This document shows positions 8,872-16,578 of a DNA stretch of 64,000 bases, in pieces. The position numbers were made by a program, and so were the translations under genes. Source of the DNA: Bombiscardovia asteroides_K. GTDB taxonomy: Bacteria; Actinomycetota; Actinomycetes; Actinomycetales; Bifidobacteriaceae. The notes below the pieces were generated by a model. It worked only from the letters and a program-made list of their open reading frames with translations. It did no database searches and was not told the origin of the DNA. The stretch's first letter is position 1; every line of letters starts with the position of its first letter. The stretch lies in assembly GCF_048001765.1 (NCBI RefSeq), contig NZ_CP181447.1, positions 62,001-126,000 on the forward strand, written 5' to 3'.

Positions 8872-8966
8872 TATTCCAATCAGCAACGACGCCCAGAGGG
8901 CAGGAAGAGACCAAGCATGGCCCGACAGGTGTCGGCTCAATGCTTTTAAAACAAAGGGTTGTGCAT

Positions 8967-8976
8967 TATTCGAGAA
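8967..8976. promoter_or_regulatory. Candidate LacI-family operator 2
   Basis: TATTCGAGAA differs by one base from the reverse complement of the site at 9021 (TATTCGAGTA). Its centre lies 105 bases from operator 1 and 54 from operator 3, roughly ten and five helical turns, which would put all three on one face of the DNA. Confidence 0.45.
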
Positions 8977-9006
8977 GTCATGATTATCGGATAAAACCTA
9001 GATCAT

Positions 9007-9034
9007 TTGACAAGAGAATCTACTCGAATATACT
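9007..9034 (+). promoter_or_regulatory. Promoter of the alpha-galactoside operon with overlapping operator
   Basis: TTGACA (9007-9012), a 16-base spacer and TATACT (9029-9034) form a near-consensus sigma-70-type promoter. The operator-like TACTCGAATA (9021-9030) overlaps the spacer and the -10 element, the classical position for LacI-type repression. The first gene starts about 80 bases downstream. Confidence 0.75.
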
Positions 9035-9112
9035 GAGAGATTACCGGAACACCTATTGCGAGGGTTTGCTTTAAGTGATTCGGGTAGATGACAACCTACA
9101 AAGGAGTGGTTG

Positions 9113-10366
9113 ATGAAGAACGGCAAAGTAATCGCTTTGGGTATCAGTTGCGTCTTGGCCCTCGCACCTTTGGGGGCATGCGGATCATCTTCATCCTCGG
9201 GTGGTACAAAGACCTTGGAGTTCATGACCATGCAGTCTACGGGCACGCCACAACTTAAGGTCATTCAAAAGCTAACCAAAAAGTTTGAAAAAGCTAACCC
9301 CGGTATCACCATTAAGGCGAACCCGGGAACGAATAACAATCAGAACGACATCAGAGTGCGTTTGGCTGGGCACAACCCGCCGGATATCTGGGCCACCCAT
9401 GGATGGTCGAGGGATCGTTATGGCAACTTCCTTGAGCCGATGCAGAATCGTCCCTGGGCAAAGAGACTGAAGCCGTTAGGCAATGAAGTCTACAAGACTT
9501 CCGATGGGAAATTCTATGCCCTGCCTGCGGATATACAGGTTTCTGGAATCATGTACAACGATACGGTTATGAAGAAGGCCGGTATCGACACCAAGAGCAT
9601 TGATTCCTGGGATGCGTTCAAGGATGCCTGCGAAAAACTGAAGGCAGCCGGCATGACGCCTATAGTCAGCACTCCAAAGGACATGGGTGCCGTCGGCGAT
9701 ATTGCAGACTATATCCTTCCCGGCATGTATACCGACGCTCAGCTCAAGGAACTCAAGGGCGGAAAATTCGATCCTTCCATCTATCAGAAGTATGCTGAAA
9801 TGGTCAGCCAGTGGACTAAGAACGGTTACTTTAATGTTGACTACACTTCCGCGACCCCAGATGATATCGCGCGTCTGATGGCTTCCGATAAGGCTGGTTT
9901 CTACTTCCGTTCGAACGGGAATGCACAGTTGATAGAGTCATACAATCCCAATGTCAAGCTAGGTATGATGCCCATTCCTTCCGCTACGGGCAAGCCTTAC
10001 TTCTCAACGGGCGAGGACATGCTGACCTTCGGAGTCTCCAAGACGAGCAAGAACAAGGAAGCGGCCTTGAAGTTCATAGACTTTCTTGCAGAGCCCGAGA
10101 ATCTTCAGCAGCTGGTCAATGTCAGCATGAACAATTCGGCTTTGACTGGTGTCAAATCTGCTTTGGGACAGTTCCAGGCCTCTTATGACTACTGGATGAA
10201 AGATAAGAAGACAGCTACGGTTCCCTTCTTCGACCGCAAGTATCTTCCCGGCATGTACAGCACCATGTCCAAGTCCACCGACGGCATTATCACAGGTCAA
10301 TTGACTCCTAAGGATGCTGCCGATCAAGCAAAGACGGCCTTTGAAAATCTGAAGACTAAGAAATAG
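9113..10366 (+). CDS. Sugar ABC transporter substrate-binding lipoprotein
   Basis: A 417-residue extracytoplasmic binding protein of the carbohydrate (MalE/cluster 1) type. It starts with a lipoprotein signal peptide ending in a lipobox (LGAC, Cys about residue 24) followed by a Ser/Gly linker. The body has typical family features (LEFMTMQSTGTP, PPDIWATHGWSRDRYG, VSGIMYNDTVMKKAG). The ATG at 9113 has AAGGAG six bases upstream; the TTG just before it is too close. It should capture an oligosaccharide, by context an alpha-galactoside such as raffinose or a melibiose-type sugar, and deliver it to the two permeases. No ATPase gene is in the operon, so a shared MsiK-type ATPase is likely. Third codon positions are visibly richer in A/T than in neighbouring genes. 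Confidence 0.93.
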   Translation: MKNGKVIALGISCVLALAPLGACGSSSSSGGTKTLEFMTMQSTGTPQLKVIQKLTKKFEKANPGITIKANPGTNNNQNDIRVRLAGHNPPDIWATHGWSRDRYGNFLEPMQNRPWAKRLKPLGNEVYKTSDGKFYALPADIQVSGIMYNDTVMKKAGIDTKSIDSWDAFKDACEKLKAAGMTPIVSTPKDMGAVGDIADYILPGMYTDAQLKELKGGKFDPSIYQKYAEMVSQWTKNGYFNVDYTSATPDDIARLMASDKAGFYFRSNGNAQLIESYNPNVKLGMMPIPSATGKPYFSTGEDMLTFGVSKTSKNKEAALKFIDFLAEPENLQQLVNVSMNNSALTGVKSALGQFQASYDYWMKDKKTATVPFFDRKYLPGMYSTMSKSTDGIITGQLTPKDAADQAKTAFENLKTKK

Positions 10367-10400
10367 TCGCTACCACAAGAGTTTCCTCGGGAGCTTGATG

Positions 10401-11381
10401 ATGACCGATAAAGATGAAATAAATGCGTTGCGAAGCCAGCCGGATCATTTGCCTGACCCGGCTGGTGGCGACGGTACGAGAGGAAATGCGCAGACGGTGG
10501 TCCATAAGCGCAGAAGATTCAAGGGTTCTTCGATCAACCTGTTCTATCTGCCGGCTGTAATCCTGCTGGTGGTGTTCATCATCTATCCGTTGATTTCGGG
10601 TATTGGCCTGTCGTTAACGAACTGGGATGGCTATAACGAAGCGAAATCCTTCGTTGGCTTGGCAAATTACAAGTCAATGTTCACGGATATGAATTTTATG
10701 CAGATCATCATCAACACCTTTATTTACGGTATTGGATCTACAGTAATTCAGCAGATTCTGGGTCTGGGTCTGGCGCTGTTGCTGAATACCAGGATTAAGG
10801 GCCGTACCCTGATGCGGGCTATCATCTATCTTCCTGCACTGGTTGCATCGGTGATCATGGGCATCATGTACTACTTTGTCTTCCAGTATCAGCAGGGGGC
10901 ACTGAACGCCATACTGGGTGTATTCGGCGTACAGAAGATACCCTGGTTCAACAATGCCGCTTTTGCAGTAGCCATTGTAGTTTTCGTTAATTCGATGCAA
11001 TACGTCGGTATTTCGATGATTATCTATTTGGCTGGTCTGCAGACCATGGATCAGGAAGTGGTCGAAGCTGCAGAGGTCGACGGTGCATATGGGTGGAAGA
11101 AGTTCTGGAACATTACCCTGCCTCTTTTGGCTCCCTCCTTTACGACGAGCGTCGTTCTCAATCTAATTGGAGGATTGAAGCTCTATGACCTTGTCAAGGT
11201 TTTGACGGGTGGGGGCCCAGGTTATGCAACCAACTCCATATCAACGTACATAGGAACCATGTACTTCGATAATCAGACAGCTGGGTATGCCTCTGCAATC
11301 GGCGTATTCCTGTTTGTCTTGATTGCGCTGGTGACCTGGCTGGTCAATAAAGGCTTGGCCAAGCTCGATTGGGAGGCCTGA
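10401..11381 (+). CDS. Sugar ABC transporter permease (MalF/UgpA type)
   Basis: A 326-residue binding-protein-dependent permease with six predicted membrane segments (first LFYLPAVILLVVFIIYPLI) and the EAA loop that contacts the ATPase: EVVEAAEVDGAYGWKKFWNI. The N-terminal ~40 residues are hydrophilic. Three start codons lie in a row (TTG 10395, ATG 10398, ATG 10401); the last is chosen because GGGAG is seven bases upstream. It pairs with the next permease to form the membrane channel. Like the binding protein it is AT-richer in third positions than the galactosidase genes downstream. Confidence 0.93.
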   Translation: MTDKDEINALRSQPDHLPDPAGGDGTRGNAQTVVHKRRRFKGSSINLFYLPAVILLVVFIIYPLISGIGLSLTNWDGYNEAKSFVGLANYKSMFTDMNFMQIIINTFIYGIGSTVIQQILGLGLALLLNTRIKGRTLMRAIIYLPALVASVIMGIMYYFVFQYQQGALNAILGVFGVQKIPWFNNAAFAVAIVVFVNSMQYVGISMIIYLAGLQTMDQEVVEAAEVDGAYGWKKFWNITLPLLAPSFTTSVVLNLIGGLKLYDLVKVLTGGGPGYATNSISTYIGTMYFDNQTAGYASAIGVFLFVLIALVTWLVNKGLAKLDWEA

Positions 11382-11382
11382 T

Positions 11383-12246
11383 ATGGCAAGAGGCAAGCAA
11401 ACGAAGCAGATGTCATATAGCCCTTCGGACTACCAGCGTGGGAGATGGGCGATTTACCTCTTTCTGATTATTGTCTGTATCTGCCAGCTGCTTCCGTTCT
11501 ATCTAGCAATCACGACGTCGTTGAAGCCCTCTGACGACATGTCTCCATCTCTGGTGATGAGGACGCATGATCTGGCATGGAGCAACTGGACCCAGGCTGT
11601 AAATGAGGGTGGAATTCTGAAGGCGGTGTTCAACAGCGCAGTTGTGACTGTGTGTTCGACTTTCCTGGTCTGCGTGCTTGGAGCAGCTGCTGCTTATCCT
11701 CTGGCTCGCAGAATGACCAAGTGGAATAAGTTCATTTCAGCTTTCATTCTTTCCATGATGATGATTCCGCCCATGAGCATTCTTGTGCCCTTGTACACCT
11801 TCTTGGTGCAGATTGGAGGAATCAATAATTATTGGGGCATCGTAATAGTGTTGACGGCTGAAAAACTGCCTCTTTCGGTCTTCCTCTATACGGCTTTTAT
11901 TAAAGCCATCCCCCCGGCTATTGATGAGGCTGGCGCACTTGATGGAGCCAATCACCTTCAGGTGTTTAACAGACTGATACTGCCAATGCTTAAGCCTGTG
12001 ACGGCCACTGTCGTCATCATGACCGGTTCGGCTGTTTGGAATGAATTTGCACTATCGAGTTATATTCTGACTGACCCTCAATCTCAGACCATCGCTCCTC
12101 GTGTTGCTTCCTTCTTCTCTGTGAATACCAATAACCTTGGTATTGCTGCTGCGGCCGCTTTGATTGCCGCGGCACCCATGGTGGTGGCGTACATGTTCCT
12201 GCAGAAGTACTTTATTGCAGGCATGGTCGCGGGTTCGGTTAAGTAA
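11383..12246 (+). CDS. Sugar ABC transporter permease (MalG type)
   Basis: A 287-residue inner-membrane permease, second half of the heterodimeric channel. Membrane segments begin at AIYLFLIIVCICQLLPFYLAI, and the EAA motif reads IDEAGALDGANHLQVFNRLILP. It starts one base after the stop of the preceding permease, with GGGAGG overlapping the end of that gene, so translation is likely coupled. It ends with the common family tail QKYFIAGMVAGSVK. Confidence 0.94.
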   Translation: MARGKQTKQMSYSPSDYQRGRWAIYLFLIIVCICQLLPFYLAITTSLKPSDDMSPSLVMRTHDLAWSNWTQAVNEGGILKAVFNSAVVTVCSTFLVCVLGAAAAYPLARRMTKWNKFISAFILSMMMIPPMSILVPLYTFLVQIGGINNYWGIVIVLTAEKLPLSVFLYTAFIKAIPPAIDEAGALDGANHLQVFNRLILPMLKPVTATVVIMTGSAVWNEFALSSYILTDPQSQTIAPRVASFFSVNTNNLGIAAAAALIAAAPMVVAYMFLQKYFIAGMVAGSVK

Positions 12247-12291
12247 TTGAGGTAGAAAACCGATCAAGCAATAAAGGAGTTGGTGACACCC

Positions 12292-14412
12292 ATGATTGTC
12301 TTCCCGGGGAATGACCTTGGTGGGCCTGAAACTACCCGTCTGGCACTGGCCTCCCCACGGCCTGGTGGAGATCTGCCGAAGGTGCTTGGCGTGCAGGCTG
12401 CACCATGTTTCGACGGCTGCGGAGGTGCGGAGATGACCAACCTCAATACTTCTCTTCTGCTTGAGCACGCTACGGGTGTCTACCTGCATCCCGGCCTGAC
12501 CGGGTATCGGATCGCCCAAGGTCCCGAGGGTATCCGAGCTGGTCGTTCCTGGTCGCCTCGATTCCTGGTGGAAGACCAGCCCGAGCAGACCGTCGACTCG
12601 CTGACCATCAAGGCCCGTGACGATGATGCCCGGCTTGGGTTGGAGACCAGGGTGGAGGCTATGGCCGGCGGCTCCCTGCGGATTCGCCATACCCTGCGCA
12701 ACCTGGGCACCGATTCCTTTTTGCTGGAGGGCCTGGAAGTCCGCCTGCCCCTGGACGACCAGCAGACGCAGATTCTGGACTTCGCCGGCAGGCACGAGCG
12801 TGAGCGCAGCCCCCAGCGCCATGACCTGGCCGACGGGGCCTGGGTGCGTGAGTTCCGCTGGGGCCGCACCGGCTTCGAGGGGCCCGTGGTCATGGTGGGC
12901 ACCCCAGGTTTCAACTTCCATCACGGCAGGGTGCTCTGCGTCCAGCCGGCCTGGAGCGGGAACACCGTGCTCCGGGTGGACCGGAACAGCGCCACCCCGG
13001 CCGGCGTCAGCGCTGGCGAACTCCTCCTGCCAGGTGAGGTGGTCCTGGACCAGGGCCAGGAGTACAGCACGCCCTGGATCGTGGTCACGGCCTCCGACCA
13101 TGGCATGGATCCAATCATGAACAGCCTGCACGCCTGGGAGCGCACCCTGCCCGAGCATCCGCACGAGCAGCCGGTCATCCTGAACGTCTGGGAGGCCATC
13201 ACCTTCAACCACGACTTCGACACCCTGCGCGACCTGTCCGACCGCGCCGCCCACATCGGGGTGGAGCGCCTTGTGCTGGACGACGGCTGGTTCCACCTGC
13301 GCCGGGACGACAAGGCCGGTCTGGGCGACTGGTGGGTGGACCCTGCGGTCTGGCCCCAGGGGCTGGAGCCTTTAGCTGATTATGTCCACAAACTGGGGAT
13401 GCAGTTCGGCCTCTGGTTCGAGCCGGAGATGATCAACCCGAATTCGGACGCTTTCCGCGACCATCCTGAGTGGGTCATGAGGGCATCCACCAGAAACCCG
13501 GAGCTGCAGCGCAACCAGCTGGTCCTGGACCTGACCAACCCCCGGGCCTTCAACCACGTGCTGAAGGCGATGACCAAGGTTCTGGAGTCCTGCCAAATCG
13601 ACTATGTCAAGTGGGACCACAACCGCGACCTTCTTGAGGCTGGTTCCCAGGCCCACGGTGGCGCGCCTGCCATCCATGAGCAGACCCTGGCCTACTACCG
13701 TCTGCTGGACATCCTCCGCGCTCGCTTCCCCAAGGTCGAGTGGGAGTCCTGCGCCTCGGGCGGCGGTCGCATCGATCTGGGCGTGATCGAGAAGATCCGC
13801 CGCTTCTGGAACTCCGACATGACCGATGCCCTGAGCAGGCAGATGATCCAACGCTGGACCGAGCAGACCGTGGCTCCCGAGTATATCGGCGCCCATGTTT
13901 CCCAGCCCTCCTCCCAGCAGACCGGCAGAACCTACAGCCTGGATTTCCGCGCAGCCACGGCCGTCTTCGGGTCCATGGGCATCGAGTGGGACATCCGCCG
14001 GGCCAGCGAGGAGGACCTGGAGCGGCTCAAGGAGTGGATCACCTGGTACAAGGCCAACCGAGGCTTCCTCCACTCCGGCCGCGTGGTCCGCCTGGACCTG
14101 GCCGACCCTTCGGTTCTGGCTCATGGCGTGGTGGCCCCCGACTGCAGCCGTGCCATCCTGGCCCACGTCCAGTTGGACGAATCCCAGCATAACCGTGGTG
14201 TTTATCTACGTATTCCCGGCCTGGACCCCAAGGCCCGGTATCGGCTGGCCTGGACCGGCCCCGCCAAGCCCAGGGCATCGCTGGAGCCTCTGGATCCGAC
14301 GGGTCCGCTGGGAACCGCCGAGGTCACTGGCACCTATCTTGAGCGCGTGGGCATCCGCATACCTCGCTGCCAGCCCGAGACCATCTGCCTGATCGACTTG
14401 GTCCGGGTCTGA
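12292..14412 (+). CDS. Alpha-galactosidase, GH36 family
   Basis: A ~706-residue clan GH-D alpha-galactosidase that removes terminal alpha-1,6-galactose from raffinose-type sugars or melibiose. An N-terminal beta-sandwich (to about 290) precedes the TIM barrel: LVLDDGWFHLRRDD, the nucleophile Asp near residue 442 in YVKWDHNRD, CASGGGRID, and the acid/base Asp near 508 in FWNSDMTD. There is no signal peptide, so it acts on imported sugar. The start is unsure: AAGGAG (12274-12279) precedes TTG 12280, GTG 12283 and ATG 12292, while a second ATG at 12433 has its own GGAGG. I prefer the upstream group because the extra ~45 residues still look like the family N-terminus. Confidence 0.9.
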   Translation: MIVFPGNDLGGPETTRLALASPRPGGDLPKVLGVQAAPCFDGCGGAEMTNLNTSLLLEHATGVYLHPGLTGYRIAQGPEGIRAGRSWSPRFLVEDQPEQTVDSLTIKARDDDARLGLETRVEAMAGGSLRIRHTLRNLGTDSFLLEGLEVRLPLDDQQTQILDFAGRHERERSPQRHDLADGAWVREFRWGRTGFEGPVVMVGTPGFNFHHGRVLCVQPAWSGNTVLRVDRNSATPAGVSAGELLLPGEVVLDQGQEYSTPWIVVTASDHGMDPIMNSLHAWERTLPEHPHEQPVILNVWEAITFNHDFDTLRDLSDRAAHIGVERLVLDDGWFHLRRDDKAGLGDWWVDPAVWPQGLEPLADYVHKLGMQFGLWFEPEMINPNSDAFRDHPEWVMRASTRNPELQRNQLVLDLTNPRAFNHVLKAMTKVLESCQIDYVKWDHNRDLLEAGSQAHGGAPAIHEQTLAYYRLLDILRARFPKVEWESCASGGGRIDLGVIEKIRRFWNSDMTDALSRQMIQRWTEQTVAPEYIGAHVSQPSSQQTGRTYSLDFRAATAVFGSMGIEWDIRRASEEDLERLKEWITWYKANRGFLHSGRVVRLDLADPSVLAHGVVAPDCSRAILAHVQLDESQHNRGVYLRIPGLDPKARYRLAWTGPAKPRASLEPLDPTGPLGTAEVTGTYLERVGIRIPRCQPETICLIDLVRV

Positions 14413-14457
14413 CCCGCCGCCATCTGCCACACCACAGGGATGAAGGAGCACTGAATC

Positions 14458-16095
14458 ATGAACCCAACCAGCCTTAGCCTGGGAGAGCCGGACTGGATTA
14501 CGCTGACCACCGATGCCGACAGGGAGACGGCACCCGCAGGCAGGCCCTTCCGCATAGCCCCCGATGCGAGGATCAGCCTCAAGGGCGAATCCGCTCTGAC
14601 GGTCAGCCTGACCGCTGGCTCCACCCCCATCCGCTCTCTGGCCCTGCGCTGGACCAGGCCCATGCCTGCCGACGACCTCTACCTGGGCGATGCCTGGGAG
14701 CGTGGCTACGGGCGAATGGGTTTCCAGGCCATGCGTGCCAACCGGTTCATGCCCTGGTACTTCCTGGCGTCGGGTCAGGAGCAGGCCGAGGGGTATGGGG
14801 TGGCCACCGGTGCCAACGCCTTCTGCTTCTGGCAGGTCGATACGGCCGGCATCACCCTCTTCATGGACCTGCGCAACGGCGGCAGTGGCCTGGTGCTGGA
14901 CGGGCGGCAGCTTGAAGCGGCCACCATCATCTGCCTGCAATATCCGCTCCGGGAGCGGGCTGGCGGCCCGGTCTTTGCTGTGGTCAGTGACTTCTGCTCC
15001 CGGATCAGCCGCAAGGGCCTTATGCCCCCTGAGCCGGTCTACGGGAGCAACAACTGGTACTATGCCTACGGGGACTCCAGTCGCTCCCGGATTCTTGCTG
15101 ATGCCGAGTATCTGGCCGACCTGACCCAGGGCAACGCTCACCGCCCCACCATGGTTGTGGACGACGGCTGGCAGGACCACCACCGGCTTGAGGACTACAA
15201 CGGCGGCCCTTGGCGGCGTGGCAATGAGAAGTTCGGCGACATGGGCGCTCTGGCCGACCAGATCAAGGCCATGGGCATCAAACCCGGTATCTGGTACCGC
15301 CCGCTCCTCAACGAGGACGAGGCCATCGCCGACCAGTTCAGACTCCCTCACAACGGATGCCTGGACCCCTCAAACCCGCAGGCCCTGGACTACATCCGCC
15401 AGGACATTGCCCAGTTGGGGGAGTGGGGCTACCAACTGATCAAGCATGATTTCAGCACCTTCGACCTGCTGGGCAGGTGGGGTTTCCAGATGAACCCCTG
15501 GCCCAGCCCGGACGGCTGGCACTTCTACGACCGGAGCCTGACCAGCGCCCAGGTGGTCAAGCAGCTCTACCGGGCCATCTTCGAGCAGGCCACCGAGGCC
15601 GGGATGCTGGTCCAGGGGTGCAACGTGGTCGGCCACCTGGGCGTCGGCTTCATGCAGATCAACCGGACCGGCGACGACACCAGCGGCCTGCAGTGGGAGC
15701 GGACCAGGCAGATCGGGGTCAACACTCTGGCCTTCCGCCTGCCCCAGAATGGGAGCTTCTACGCCACCGACGCCGACTGCGTGGGCATATCCGACTCAAT
15801 CGACTGGGAGCTCAACCGTCAGTGGATGGACCTGCTGGCGCGAACCGGCACTCCGCTCTTCTTCTCGGCCCGCCCCGGCAGTCTGACTGCCGACCAGGAG
15901 GACCAGCTCAGGCAGGCGCTGGCACTGGCCTCGACCGGCAGCTCCCATGCCATTCCGTCGGACTGGCTGGTCAACGACTGCCCTGAGATCTGGACTGACG
16001 ACAGCGGCACTCGCCGATACTCTTGGTATCAGCCGGCTGGCCTGGAGTTCGCGGACAAGCCCGAGCGCTACGACGGGTACCTTTCCGCCGTTTAA
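14458..16095 (+). CDS. Clan GH-D glycoside hydrolase (alpha-galactosidase-like, second enzyme)
   Basis: A 545-residue protein, clearly shorter than the upstream GH36 enzyme and only distantly similar. It has a TIM barrel with GSNNWYYAYG, VVDDGWQ, a probable nucleophile Asp near residue 331 in LIKHDFSTFD, and a probable acid/base Asp near 406 in NRTGDDTS, the same order as in GH36/GH27 enzymes. It is cytoplasmic by lack of a signal peptide. AAGGAG lies nine bases upstream. It may process a different alpha-galactoside linkage or release galactose from a different aglycone; raffinose-synthase-like GH36 relatives are an alternative. It closes the operon. Confidence 0.8.
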   Translation: MNPTSLSLGEPDWITLTTDADRETAPAGRPFRIAPDARISLKGESALTVSLTAGSTPIRSLALRWTRPMPADDLYLGDAWERGYGRMGFQAMRANRFMPWYFLASGQEQAEGYGVATGANAFCFWQVDTAGITLFMDLRNGGSGLVLDGRQLEAATIICLQYPLRERAGGPVFAVVSDFCSRISRKGLMPPEPVYGSNNWYYAYGDSSRSRILADAEYLADLTQGNAHRPTMVVDDGWQDHHRLEDYNGGPWRRGNEKFGDMGALADQIKAMGIKPGIWYRPLLNEDEAIADQFRLPHNGCLDPSNPQALDYIRQDIAQLGEWGYQLIKHDFSTFDLLGRWGFQMNPWPSPDGWHFYDRSLTSAQVVKQLYRAIFEQATEAGMLVQGCNVVGHLGVGFMQINRTGDDTSGLQWERTRQIGVNTLAFRLPQNGSFYATDADCVGISDSIDWELNRQWMDLLARTGTPLFFSARPGSLTADQEDQLRQALALASTGSSHAIPSDWLVNDCPEIWTDDSGTRRYSWYQPAGLEFADKPERYDGYLSAV

Positions 16096-16578
16096 AAGTA
16101 GATGGCGACCGTGCTCGGTTGGGATGGGCACGGCCGCCAGTTCGCCGGATTGCAGTGATGGGAACCCGGCCTTACTCGTGCGAAGTACAGTGGGGAATAT
16201 TCGATAACTCCATTTACAGAGCCTCCCAAGAACTCTGCCGACTGTCTCCCCAACAGACGGTGTATGTCATCCGTTTCTGCGTCTTTGTACAGTGATACAA
16301 CCTTATCATCGCGCAATGACTATGACAGCCTGATTCAGTGTCGGCGGAACTCATGGCGGCGGAATGAGTAAACAGCGGCCGGGCTGGCCGTGCTTCCTCC
16401 TCTCCCGGCCGGGGACGGGGGCGTGCATGCCTGCCCTCGGCTTCCCGCCTGCAGAAGTGTGGTGGGGGCGCGGGAGGGAAGTGTCGGCTCTCTTGGGGTT
16501 TGAGCCTTCAGTGACACTTTTCCCCCTGCCCCCTGTGTGGGCCGAGGGCGTGGGGATTGATACGCCGTTCGGCCCGTC
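16096..16578. other. Intergenic region between convergent genes with a 15-bp direct repeat
   Basis: This 483-base gap is very GC-rich with several short G/C inverted repeats (for example CGGCC-gggct-GGCCG near 16376-16390) but no clean U-run terminator and no credible gene. The 15-mer CTTACTCGTGCGAAG occurs at 16171-16185 and again at 16578-16592, where it overlaps the stop codon of the RCC1 gene. Both copies have GGATTG exactly 25 bases before the shared TTACT, suggesting an eroded duplication of the gene's 3' end. Confidence 0.55.

Noticed and set aside
12433..14412. Shorter alpha-galactosidase starting at ATG 12433
   Set aside because: It has a fair GGAGG site, but the upstream codons continue plausible family sequence right after a strong AAGGAG; kept only as an alternative.
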